This document shows, piece by piece, positions 1-7,524 of a DNA stretch of 25,022 nucleotides; position 1 is the stretch's first letter; every line of letters begins with the position of its first letter. The stretch is from positions 1 through 25,022 of IMG/VR virus record IMGVR_UViG_3300034518_000018; one strand, given 5' to 3'. Source of the stretch: a virus. The notes beneath the pieces are model-generated. The model was not told the origin of the DNA, did no database searches, and saw only the letters and a program-made list of their open reading frames with translations. A program made the translations under genes and the position numbers.

Positions 1-770
1 ACCCAATTGAAATAAGATTACTTGGAGGTGAGCCCACATTACACAAAGATTTCTTTAAAACCATAGACATAATTTATGAGGCTGGACATTCATGTTATCT
101 ATCAACGAATGGATATAGAATAGGACGAGATATAGAGTTTGCTAAAAAACTAAAAGAACATAGTAAAAAAGGAAAGATGCGAATACACATGGATTTTAGT
201 TGCGGTCTAAGTGAACGTTTAGCAGAAATACATCATGCAGATAAAAATAGTGTCATTAAAAAATTAAAAATGTTAGATGTTTGTACTGAAATAGGATTAG
301 GCCGTATTACTATTGGTATGGTACTTACAAGGGGAGTTAATGAATCTCATATGGAAGATGTATTTACTATAGCTAAGAGATATCCTAAAGTTATACGAGA
401 AATTGCCTATAGGTCACAAGGAAATATTGGTCGTTATATTAAAGATAAAGATGGCAATGATTTAAAACCATATACCACAAATGAATGGCTAAATCTAATG
501 TTAGAAAAGAAATTAACGACTAAAGAAGATTTAAGTAAAACAATTATGGCTGGATTTATGGATAAAAGATGTAAAGGTAAAAATTGTTGTTATCATTATG
601 CAGTAGATAGAAAATTGTATATATCATGGTTAGATTTTTTAAATGATACTTGTTGGATGAGAGGTCAATTACGAGAAAAAGATGGTGAAGTTTTACCAGA
701 GGTTGAATACATGTTTGAATCATTAGAAGCTAATGATATAAATAAATTTATTAAAGTTGAAAATATATAA
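1..770 (+). CDS. Radical SAM protein, 5'-truncated by window edge
   Basis: The reading frame is open from base 3 with no start in the window, so the gene begins to the left. The ATG at 177 is internal. Bases 24-38 encode GGEPT, the SAM-contacting motif of the radical SAM fold, preceded by a beta strand (IEIRLL) and followed by LHKDFF and a strand ending STNGY, as in MoaA/PqqE-type proteins. The CxxxCxxC iron-sulfur motif must lie upstream and cannot be seen. The C-terminal third has a cysteine group (CKGKNCC, then DTCW about 30 residues later) that could bind an auxiliary cluster; this is inference. It is the first of four radical SAM cores on this strand. The next gene starts 37 bases downstream. 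The substrate is unknown. Radical SAM membership is fairly sure from motif order, the exact family is not. Confidence 0.8.
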   Translation, partial: PIEIRLLGGEPTLHKDFFKTIDIIYEAGHSCYLSTNGYRIGRDIEFAKKLKEHSKKGKMRIHMDFSCGLSERLAEIHHADKNSVIKKLKMLDVCTEIGLGRITIGMVLTRGVNESHMEDVFTIAKRYPKVIREIAYRSQGNIGRYIKDKDGNDLKPYTTNEWLNLMLEKKLTTKEDLSKTIMAGFMDKRCKGKNCCYHYAVDRKLYISWLDFLNDTCWMRGQLREKDGEVLPEVEYMFESLEANDINKFIKVENI

Positions 771-807
771 TGGTAGATGTAAAACCTGAAATGGAGGAAA
801 TTGTAAA

Positions 808-1761
808 ATGGATGCAGTATTAGAAGAACACTACATAGAAAAATTAAATAAAGTAATTGATCTAGTAATCACTCCTGAAATGGATGAGATTATACAAGCA
901 CAAGAATTGATAGGTATGAGAATAAGTGGAGGTATCGACTCTGCATTTATGACCTATCTTATGATGAGTAGATACCCTAATAAGAAATTATTACCTGTTA
1001 CAATGTTTAATAAGTTAAGACCTGCAGCTATGGACGCAGTATTAAATGTTGAAAGTAAATTAAGAGAACTAAATCCTGATAGCACATTGTTAGAAAGTGA
1101 AGTAGCATTTTTTGATACGTCTAATTGGAAAAAAACTAAAGAGATGGTAGAAGAATCTGAAAAGACAGGAAAAAAATATAACCCTAAAGATATATTTCAA
1201 CAAAAATATTACGAAGATTTATATAAAAGATATCCTGAACTAAACGTATATATGTCTGGTGAAACTCTAAACCCACCTATAGAAGAACAACCTAATATAA
1301 TTACAGATGACTTTGCTGGTTTTCCTAATGATAGAAACTTCAAAAAGAATCCTATATCAAAAAGAATAAAGAAAATGATTGACGGAAAACTTGTTTATTA
1401 TGATACTCACAAATATGAAATAAGACCATTTCGTAATACTAATAAAAAACAAGTTGCACAATGGGTAAAAAAACTTGGTTTAGATAAGACTTTATTTCCT
1501 GTGACTGAAACTTGCGAAACAGAAATCTTTATGTATAATGTATATGCTAGAGATTTTAATATGCCTTATACAAAACCTGGTGCAGAACCTTGTAAAAGAT
1601 GTTGGCCTTGTAGAGAAAAATATTGGGCATATGGATACTATGACTTTAATAATATAGAAACGGTTGCTGAATATAAGTTATCCAAACAAGTGGAAGATAA
1701 AGTGGAAGAAGTCAAAGCATTAAAAATGAAGTTAGAGGAGCTTAACTCTAACAATGATTGA
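808..1761 (+). CDS. PP-loop ATP pyrophosphatase, QueC/ExsB-like
   Basis: This 317-aa protein has the PP-loop motif SGGIDSA near residue 40, which binds ATP and adenylates a substrate in QueC, TilS, NadE, asparagine synthetase and sugar amidotransferases. Near the C-terminus a cysteine in VTETCETE is followed about 27 residues later by PCKRCWPC, a C-x2-C-x2-C group like the zinc site of QueC (7-cyano-7-deazaguanine synthase). In QueC the first cysteine is closer, so spacing differs. The last 30 residues look helical and charged. GGAGG at 793-797 supports the start, with a 10-base spacer. No QueD, QueE or FolE partner is recognised here, so a deazaguanine role is only one option. A sugar amidotransferase of PseA/WbpG type, or another adenylating enzyme, is also possible. 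PP-loop membership is secure; the substrate is open. Confidence 0.8.
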   Translation: MDAVLEEHYIEKLNKVIDLVITPEMDEIIQAQELIGMRISGGIDSAFMTYLMMSRYPNKKLLPVTMFNKLRPAAMDAVLNVESKLRELNPDSTLLESEVAFFDTSNWKKTKEMVEESEKTGKKYNPKDIFQQKYYEDLYKRYPELNVYMSGETLNPPIEEQPNIITDDFAGFPNDRNFKKNPISKRIKKMIDGKLVYYDTHKYEIRPFRNTNKKQVAQWVKKLGLDKTLFPVTETCETEIFMYNVYARDFNMPYTKPGAEPCKRCWPCREKYWAYGYYDFNNIETVAEYKLSKQVEDKVEEVKALKMKLEELNSNND

Positions 1762-1787
1762 TCTACAACTCTATTTAGGACCAAGAA

Positions 1788-3203
1788 ATGGAAAAGATAT
1801 TTAAAGATAAAAGTATGGCAGCTGTTACAAACAGTATGCCTGGTAACGTAGATACCTCTGATTGGTTTAATACATTATCAGACAAAGGTCTAGAGCGTAA
1901 AGAAGATCCTAAATCTATAATGAATAGAGCAAAGAAAAAAGATAGTTGGTTTTGTGTTCATCCTTTTGCTGAAATGTTTATTGAACTAGATGGTTCTTAT
2001 AAGGCCTGTTGTCTTGCAGAAAAATCAGGTCAACATATTGCAACAACATCTATAAAAGATTGGATGCAAAGTGATAACTTAAACAAATTAAGACAGCAGA
2101 TGTTAGACCCTAGTAAAGGTAGGGACGCAATAGAAAAGAATTGTGTTAGATGTGTTAGTGATGAAAAGAGATATGGTAAATCTCGTAGAACTCACCATAT
2201 GTGGCGTGAGTCAAATAGTAAAAATCGTTGGGATAGAATTGAAAGACACGTTAGAATGTTTGAAAAGACAGGTGTATGGGATTTTGATGAAAGAATTATG
2301 CAAATACAATTAAAGTCTTTTGGTATAGAATGTAATTTAGATTGTCATATGTGTAACCACGACAGCTCATCTATGCGTATTGATATGATGAACAAACACA
2401 ATGTTTATAGTGAAAAAATGTTTGGGTCTATGGAAAAAACACAAAGAAAAATAAAACTAGTTGAAGATAATCTAAACAAGATAGATAAAAAATCTGTTGT
2501 AGAACAAATTAAAGAACTTGTACCTTATCTTAATAGTATAAAGATAATAGGTGGCGAACCATTAATTATGAAAAAGTATTTTGATTTTTTAAGTGAGATA
2601 TTAAAGACAGGACACGCTGAACACATAACGGTTAAGTTTCAAACTAATCTTACAAAGTTAGGCGAAGGTAATCATAAGTTTATAAACTTTGTACCTCACT
2701 TTAAACAAACATCATTTACTGCTTCTATTGATGGTGTAGGACAGTATGCAGAATATTTAAGAAGAAGATCAAACTGGCAAGAAATATTAGACAATATAGT
2801 TTTACTTGCTTCAGACAAATACAAAGGTAAAGCATTTGTTGATGTTAATTCTGTCATCACTTGTTTTAGTGTATTACGTTTTGATGAAGTAATTAAATTT
2901 TGTGCTGAGAATCCAGGTATAAGAAGTGCTGGTTGGTTGATGATTGAAAGACCTGAACCATTAAGAGTAAATAACTTACCTAAAAAATTAAAAGATCAAC
3001 TTATACCAAAGTATGAAGGCTGGCCAGATATACAATCTGCATTAAGAATGCCAGAAGAACCTGACAATGATTTTCAGGACACGTTGAACTATATGTTACA
3101 ACAGGATAAAGCATACGAAGGAACAAAATGGGAATCACATTTGTTTGACGTATTCCCAGAACTAAAGGAGTATTATGACGGCACCTATCCAAAGAATGCC
3201 TAA
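1788..3203 (+). CDS. Radical SAM protein with N-terminal twitch-like domain
   Basis: In this 471-aa protein the order of domains is unusual. A cysteine-rich region comes first (C56, then DGSYKACC with C74 and C75, then CVRC at 119-122). This resembles the twitch/SPASM auxiliary-cluster module that normally follows the core. The radical SAM core then begins at residue 180 with ECNLDCHMC (C182, C186, C189, the CxxxCxxC motif), followed by GGEP at 255-258. The arrangement matches the family I know as twitch domain-containing radical SAM proteins, seen in marine phages and bacteria with unknown substrates. AGGA lies about 8 bases before the start. The 3' end overlaps the next gene by 29 bases, so the two are probably translated together. 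Radical SAM assignment is firm; function is unknown. Confidence 0.87.
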   Translation: MEKIFKDKSMAAVTNSMPGNVDTSDWFNTLSDKGLERKEDPKSIMNRAKKKDSWFCVHPFAEMFIELDGSYKACCLAEKSGQHIATTSIKDWMQSDNLNKLRQQMLDPSKGRDAIEKNCVRCVSDEKRYGKSRRTHHMWRESNSKNRWDRIERHVRMFEKTGVWDFDERIMQIQLKSFGIECNLDCHMCNHDSSSMRIDMMNKHNVYSEKMFGSMEKTQRKIKLVEDNLNKIDKKSVVEQIKELVPYLNSIKIIGGEPLIMKKYFDFLSEILKTGHAEHITVKFQTNLTKLGEGNHKFINFVPHFKQTSFTASIDGVGQYAEYLRRRSNWQEILDNIVLLASDKYKGKAFVDVNSVITCFSVLRFDEVIKFCAENPGIRSAGWLMIERPEPLRVNNLPKKLKDQLIPKYEGWPDIQSALRMPEEPDNDFQDTLNYMLQQDKAYEGTKWESHLFDVFPELKEYYDGTYPKNA

Positions 3204-4656
3204 AGATGGTGTAGATGTTCTTTTATTTACAGACACTAATAATGCGTACGGTCATGGTAGAGATGTTGGCTGTTACACCCTTGCTGGTATTTTAAGAGAA
3301 CACGGTTATATAGTACAAGTCGTTGATTTTTTCGCAAGCTTATCTTTAGACAAAGCAAAGGATATAGTTAGAAAATATGTATCGTCAAAAACAAGATTCG
3401 TTGGATTCTCAGCAACACATTTCTCTCTTGCTAAATATAATTTAAAAGAAGAATTAAGTCCCTATCACCCTCAAGTAGTAAGAAAAAGATATAGGGGTGC
3501 TAAACCATTTCCTCAATCTAGTGGGTGGATAACTGAATTATTATATTTTATTAAACAATCATCACATGCAAAAATTATTGTAGGTGGTGATAAATTTACA
3601 CATGAATTTAATAATGATTTAATTGATTTGTGGGTTCACGGTAGAGCAGAAAAAACAGTACTTGAATTTATGACTGATACTATTCCTTCGGGACATGTGT
3701 ACGCAGAAGAAGGAAATCATTTTAATACATCACAAGGTATTATATGGGACAAGTCTGACCATTTATTTAAAGATGAATTTGTGCCAATAGAGTGGGCAAG
3801 GTCGTGTATTTTTAATTGTTCATTTTGTAATTTTACAAAAAAGAGAACTGGTGAAAAAGTAAAAAGTGTAGACACTATTAAAGAAGTACTTCTTAGAAAT
3901 TATAACGAACATGGTCTATCAAAATATATAGTTTGTGACCCAACCATTAATGATAACAATGAACGAATAAAAGCTTTACATAAGATGATAACAAGTTTGC
4001 CATTTGATATTGAATTTACTGGGTATATTAGAGTTGACTTAATACATAAATTTAGAGAACAACGAGAATTATTATTAGAGATGGGTGCTAAAGCATTCCA
4101 TTTTGGTATAGAAACATTTAATCCAAAAACTGCAAAAGCAATTAAGAAAGGTTTACATCCCGATAAAGTTAAAGAATTATTATATTATTTAAGAGAAACA
4201 TGGGAAAATAAAATTGTTATGGGTTCTGGATTTGTTATAGGTTTACCATATGAAACAAAAGAATCTGTTTATAATACTTTCAAATGGTTGCAAAAACCAG
4301 ATTGTCCATTAGATGCTGCCACCTTTATTGCAATGTATATACCTGAACCATTATATAAAGATATTGATTATTCGGATATAAGTAAAAATCCTAATGAATT
4401 TGATTTTGATTTAAAAGACGGTTCCTATAATAGATGGGAATCAAAAGAAATGACACATGATGAAGCATTAGAAATATCTTCAAAATTTTCTAATGATTTT
4501 GTAAATCCAGCATATCATTACTATTATAGCAGAATTAGAAATTTAGGATTTAGTCATGAAGAATGTTTAAAGATGAAGCTGGATTATGATGAAACATATC
4601 TTATGACAGAAAAGATACGAGATAAAATGGCAAAGGAATATCATGAAAAATTATGA
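3175..4656 (+). CDS. Radical SAM protein with B12-binding-like N-terminal domain
   Basis: This 493-aa protein has an N-terminal alpha/beta region (about residues 10-175) with the pattern of the cobalamin-binding domain of B12 radical SAM enzymes: a VDVLLF strand, CYTLAGILREHGY, a VGFSATHF strand, KIIVGGD, and the late HGRAEKTV segment. The core starts with ARSCIFNCSFC (C211, C215, C218) and continues with GIETF near residue 315 and GFVIGLP near 355, typical of the Elp3/MiaB/BchE branch. Such proteins methylate unreactive carbons or rearrange rings, but many relatives carry the fold without proven cobalamin binding. The start is chosen from AAGGAG at 3165-3170, four bases ahead; the in-frame ATG at 3196 lacks such a site. 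It overlaps both neighbours, which suggests coupled translation. The substrate is unknown. Confidence 0.85.
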   Translation: MTAPIQRMPKDGVDVLLFTDTNNAYGHGRDVGCYTLAGILREHGYIVQVVDFFASLSLDKAKDIVRKYVSSKTRFVGFSATHFSLAKYNLKEELSPYHPQVVRKRYRGAKPFPQSSGWITELLYFIKQSSHAKIIVGGDKFTHEFNNDLIDLWVHGRAEKTVLEFMTDTIPSGHVYAEEGNHFNTSQGIIWDKSDHLFKDEFVPIEWARSCIFNCSFCNFTKKRTGEKVKSVDTIKEVLLRNYNEHGLSKYIVCDPTINDNNERIKALHKMITSLPFDIEFTGYIRVDLIHKFREQRELLLEMGAKAFHFGIETFNPKTAKAIKKGLHPDKVKELLYYLRETWENKIVMGSGFVIGLPYETKESVYNTFKWLQKPDCPLDAATFIAMYIPEPLYKDIDYSDISKNPNEFDFDLKDGSYNRWESKEMTHDEALEISSKFSNDFVNPAYHYYYSRIRNLGFSHEECLKMKLDYDETYLMTEKIRDKMAKEYHEKL

Positions 4657-5422
4657 AGAATTATTCAATGATAATGAATTAAAGATTTGGGCAGATGTAA
4701 CAACATATTGTAATGCCAAATGTCCACAATGTCCTAGAACAGATCCGAATGGACTAGGTAAAGCAGAATGGTTAGAGTTAAATCAGTGGTCACTTCAACA
4801 ATTTCAAGAAAACTTTCCTATATCAATTTTAGAAAATTGTCAGCAATTTGAATTTTGTGGTGAATGGGGTGATGCCATAATGAATAAAGATATATTTGAA
4901 ATGTGTAAATATGTTATTGATAACTCAAATTCCACAATAGCCATACACACAAATGGTAGCATTAGAACGCCCAAGTGGTGGAAAGAATTAGGAGAAATGT
5001 GTGGTGATAGACTTGTAGTTACTTTTGATATTGATGGATTTACACAACAACAACATGAACATTATAGAGTGGGCACAGATTTAAAATTAATTTGTGACAA
5101 TTTAAAAGCATTAAATGACACAGAATCAGAAGTAGAAGTATTTACTATAATATTTAAACACAACGAAGATGATATTCCAAAGATAGCAAAATTTGTAAAA
5201 GAATTGGGTGTAGAAAAAATTATGTTTATTCTTTCTAGTAGATTTGCTAAAGTTGCAGAAATTAATAGTCGTAAAATATTTGAATACACAGATAATAATA
5301 ATAAGATAAATATTCTTGAACAAAGTAGATTTAATGCCGATGCCGGAAGTATATTTTTGAAAGACATAATTTTAAATAATGAAAGTATAAACATATTAGA
5401 GGATTATGTTAAAAACAACTAA
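4643..5422 (+). CDS. Radical SAM core protein (SPASM half in next frame)
   Basis: This 259-aa protein has TYCNAKCPQCPR (C23, C27, C30), a canonical CxxxCxxC cluster motif. FCGEWGD at 71-77 takes the place of GGEP, and AIHTNGS and VVTFDIDG strands follow. This is the layout of SPASM radical SAM proteins, but the protein stops just where a SPASM domain should begin. That domain is encoded immediately downstream in the +1 frame (see the next entry and the finding). AAAGGA at 4632-4637 supports the start, and the start overlaps the previous gene by 14 bases. It could be a genuine two-gene enzyme, a recoded fusion, or a single frameshift. Radical SAM assignment is firm; the substrate is unknown. 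Confidence 0.85.
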   Translation: MKNYEELFNDNELKIWADVTTYCNAKCPQCPRTDPNGLGKAEWLELNQWSLQQFQENFPISILENCQQFEFCGEWGDAIMNKDIFEMCKYVIDNSNSTIAIHTNGSIRTPKWWKELGEMCGDRLVVTFDIDGFTQQQHEHYRVGTDLKLICDNLKALNDTESEVEVFTIIFKHNEDDIPKIAKFVKELGVEKIMFILSSRFAKVAEINSRKIFEYTDNNNKINILEQSRFNADAGSIFLKDIILNNESINILEDYVKNN

Positions 5423-5816
5423 TAAATGTGGAGTAAGGTGTTACTGGATGCTAGAAGGAAGAATAGTTATCAGTCCAGATGGTCAAGTAATGCCATGTTG
5501 TTTTTTTGAAAATCAAATTTATAAAGATATGAAATCAGTGGAAGGACATCCAACATATCTTCATTATGATATACCAATGGCAGAAAATAAAATGATAGTA
5601 GATTACATTGAACATAAGGATGAATTAAATATACATAATCGTCCGCTTAAAGAGATATTAGAACATTCATGGTTTCAACGATTATATGAATCATGGGATG
5701 ATTTTGATACTATAGATCCATTATGTATACGAATGTGTTCACGAGATAATGACAACTTGGAAGAAGAAATAAATGATACAATCTCAAAAAAAAGATTCTT
5801 TAAATTTAGAAGTTAG
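5406..5816 (+). CDS. Stand-alone SPASM-like iron-sulfur domain protein
   Basis: This 136-aa protein has NKCGVRC (C8, C12), then ISPDGQVMPCC (C31, C32) and a late CIRMC (C107, C111). This is the cysteine layout of a SPASM domain, which holds auxiliary 4Fe-4S clusters at the C-terminus of radical SAM enzymes that modify peptides or sugars. There is no radical SAM core of its own. It overlaps the end of the preceding radical SAM gene by 17 bases, one frame forward. GAGG at 5399-5402 sits only three bases before the ATG, a tight but possible ribosome site. The frame is closed by TAG at 5397-5399, so fusion to the upstream gene could occur only between 5400 and 5422. It probably works with the preceding protein. 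Confidence 0.72.
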   Translation: MLKTTNKCGVRCYWMLEGRIVISPDGQVMPCCFFENQIYKDMKSVEGHPTYLHYDIPMAENKMIVDYIEHKDELNIHNRPLKEILEHSWFQRLYESWDDFDTIDPLCIRMCSRDNDNLEEEINDTISKKRFFKFRS

Positions 5817-6471
5817 AAAATATAAACCAGGCCAAGTATTAATGCTGGGTAATATAGTTGAGTTAGTTTCAGATGACCTTGTTAATCTGGTAAAAAGTCA
5901 TTCAACAGAGGAACAACGTTCCATACAGACCCTTGAAAAATGGCAAGGCATAGGACATACCTTGTATAAATTTGATGAAATGACAAAATATTCTCCAGAT
6001 TTACATGAGATTCATAGTATATATAGCAAAAATGGACTTGACATTGATATAGATGAATATGCAAAGTCACATTTAGAACGACTTAAGCCTTATCCTGCTA
6101 ATATAAAATTTGATATGGATTTAACGACCAACACTCAACAAATATTAGATTTTCTTGAAATAGATTATGCTATAATTAAAACAACTCGTCAACCACCAGG
6201 CGCATTATATCCAATTCACTATGATAAAATGCATTCTTTAAGAGAATTGTCAGGAGAAGAAAATCAAACTGTTTTGCGTTTTTATATATTTTTAGAAGAT
6301 TGGAAACAAGGACAATTTTTGTTTGCTAATGATTCTGTGTTACAATGGAAAAAAGGTGATATATACTGTTGGGACGATAATGTGCTACACGGTTCGGCTA
6401 ATTCAGGTATACATCCAAAAATGGGATTGACTATTACTGGACCTTTAAAATTAGATAAGTATGAAAGGTAA
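5773..6471 (+). CDS. 2OG-Fe(II) oxygenase-like hydroxylase
   Basis: In this 232-aa protein the C-terminal half reads as a double-stranded beta-helix. HYD at 149-151 gives the HxD pair, a strand RFYIFLEDW follows, then GQFLFANDS, the KKGDIYCWDD turn, and H206 in NVLHGSAN as the distal iron ligand. This fits 2-oxoglutarate/Fe(II) dioxygenases of the aspartyl/asparaginyl or prolyl hydroxylase type. The 2OG-anchoring residue, usually Arg a little after the distal His, is Lys216 here, so co-substrate use is not certain. The start overlaps the SPASM-like gene by 44 bases and has GGAAGAAG at 5759-5766. Its place among radical SAM genes suggests that it oxidises the same product. Fold assignment is likely, substrate unknown. 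Confidence 0.72.
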   Translation: MIQSQKKDSLNLEVRKYKPGQVLMLGNIVELVSDDLVNLVKSHSTEEQRSIQTLEKWQGIGHTLYKFDEMTKYSPDLHEIHSIYSKNGLDIDIDEYAKSHLERLKPYPANIKFDMDLTTNTQQILDFLEIDYAIIKTTRQPPGALYPIHYDKMHSLRELSGEENQTVLRFYIFLEDWKQGQFLFANDSVLQWKKGDIYCWDDNVLHGSANSGIHPKMGLTITGPLKLDKYER

Positions 6472-6475
6472 AATA

Positions 6476-7063
6476 ATGAGAATAATATGTTGCAGATTTG
6501 GTAATAAGTTTACCGACTGGCACGTTAAAAATTTAAAACATATGATAGACACTTATTCAGGTCTAAAGTATGATAATTTTGAAGTAATAGATACTGATTT
6601 GTATGGCAACTGGTATAATAAACTTCAAATGTATGACAAGTTTAGAGATGGAGAAAATTTATACCTTGATTTAGATGTAGTTATCTATAATAAGTTACCA
6701 AACTTAATTAGAAAAGAATTTACATTGTTAGATGATACTTGGTGGAGAAAACCTGCTCATACACCATTAAACTCTTCCGTTGTATCTTGGACAGGAGATA
6801 AGTCTTGGATATGGGATAAGTTTAAATCAAATGATACAGAATACTTAAAAGTATATAATAAAGGAAGTGATGAGTTTTATTATAAACAAATAGTATATGA
6901 AACATATGATAAAGTTTGTCCTTCTATCAAAAATTATATGTATGAAATGCCACCAAAAGAATTTAGTATTTGTACTCTAGGTCAAATGAACCACATAATG
7001 GAAGAAGGTTGGACTGGTTGGTGGGATAATTATTTTTTACCTAGACAATCCATTGCAGCCTGA
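6476..7063 (+). CDS. Glycosyltransferase-like protein (GT-A fold, DxD)
   Basis: From this start the protein is 195 aa. It opens with a strand RIICCRFG, has VIDTDLYG near residue 40, and ENLYLDLDVVI with DLD at 65-67. That resembles the DxD metal/nucleotide-sugar motif of small GT-A transferases (GT8 or capsule-synthesis type). The rest is rich in Trp and Tyr and has no membrane segment. I chose ATG 6476 because AAAGG at 6464-6468 lies seven bases ahead and the previous gene stops at 6471. ATG 6461 would add five residues but has no ribosome site. The 3' end overlaps the convergent gene on the other strand. The acceptor is unknown; phage product, fibre or host envelope are all possible. Confidence 0.65.
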   Translation: MRIICCRFGNKFTDWHVKNLKHMIDTYSGLKYDNFEVIDTDLYGNWYNKLQMYDKFRDGENLYLDLDVVIYNKLPNLIRKEFTLLDDTWWRKPAHTPLNSSVVSWTGDKSWIWDKFKSNDTEYLKVYNKGSDEFYYKQIVYETYDKVCPSIKNYMYEMPPKEFSICTLGQMNHIMEEGWTGWWDNYFLPRQSIAA

Positions 7064-7524
7064 AAAACATCAATCTTATTTTTAGCTTGTCTTAATGTCT
7101 TTTTAGCTTTAGCGTTTTTAGAATCTCTAATCTTTACAACGTCAAATAAAGCAAGTTTTAATGCAAACAGATGGTCTGCATTATCAACATCTTCAAATAT
7201 TGCTTGACATAATTTTGGGAAAAACTTACTATCTATTTTATCAGAATCAAATACTAAACCTTCTTTTTTAGCGATTCTCATAACAGATTCTTCAAACGCT
7301 TTTCTTTCTTTTCGTTTTTTTTCGTAAGTTGCTTCATGGATTTTATCTATATCCATAAACTTTGTAAGCGCTATGTATTGAGGATGATTTTCCTCATAAG
7401 GTAATACAGTAGTAAAAACCTTTTGTTTATCGTCTGTGGTTGTCAACATCTCTATATTTTTTCTTTCACTATCAACAAAATATGATGTTATTAAATTTTC
7501 TTTTAAATATTCTTCAGTTAACAT
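7030..7524 (-). CDS. Unrecognised 164-aa protein
   Basis: I do not recognise a family. The protein is soluble-looking and charged. Residues 1-50 look like a small alpha/beta piece (a strand around YFVDSERKNIEML, then VFTTVLPYEE), and the remainder is strongly helical with many Lys, Arg and Glu (KKRKERKAFEES; KNAKAKKTLRQAKNK). There is no signal peptide, membrane segment or metal motif. The start is well supported: AGGAG on the minus strand (7532-7536) lies seven bases before the ATG, inside the end of the epimerase gene, with an 11-base overlap. It is the last gene of the minus-strand block and overlaps the plus-strand glycosyltransferase-like gene tail to tail. A clear ribosome site and long frame make it a real gene. 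Confidence 0.7.
   Translation of the reverse strand: MLTEEYLKENLITSYFVDSERKNIEMLTTTDDKQKVFTTVLPYEENHPQYIALTKFMDIDKIHEATYEKKRKERKAFEESVMRIAKKEGLVFDSDKIDSKFFPKLCQAIFEDVDNADHLFALKLALFDVVKIRDSKNAKAKKTLRQAKNKIDVFQAAMDCLGKK

Noticed and set aside
3001-3192. Minus-strand open frame opposite the end of the twitch radical SAM gene
   Set aside because: No ribosome site or family resemblance; it lies entirely in a well-supported gene.
5062-5394. Minus-strand open frames opposite the short radical SAM gene
   Set aside because: Antisense to a gene with clear radical SAM motifs; hydrophobic Phe/Ile-rich products come from the AT-rich complement.
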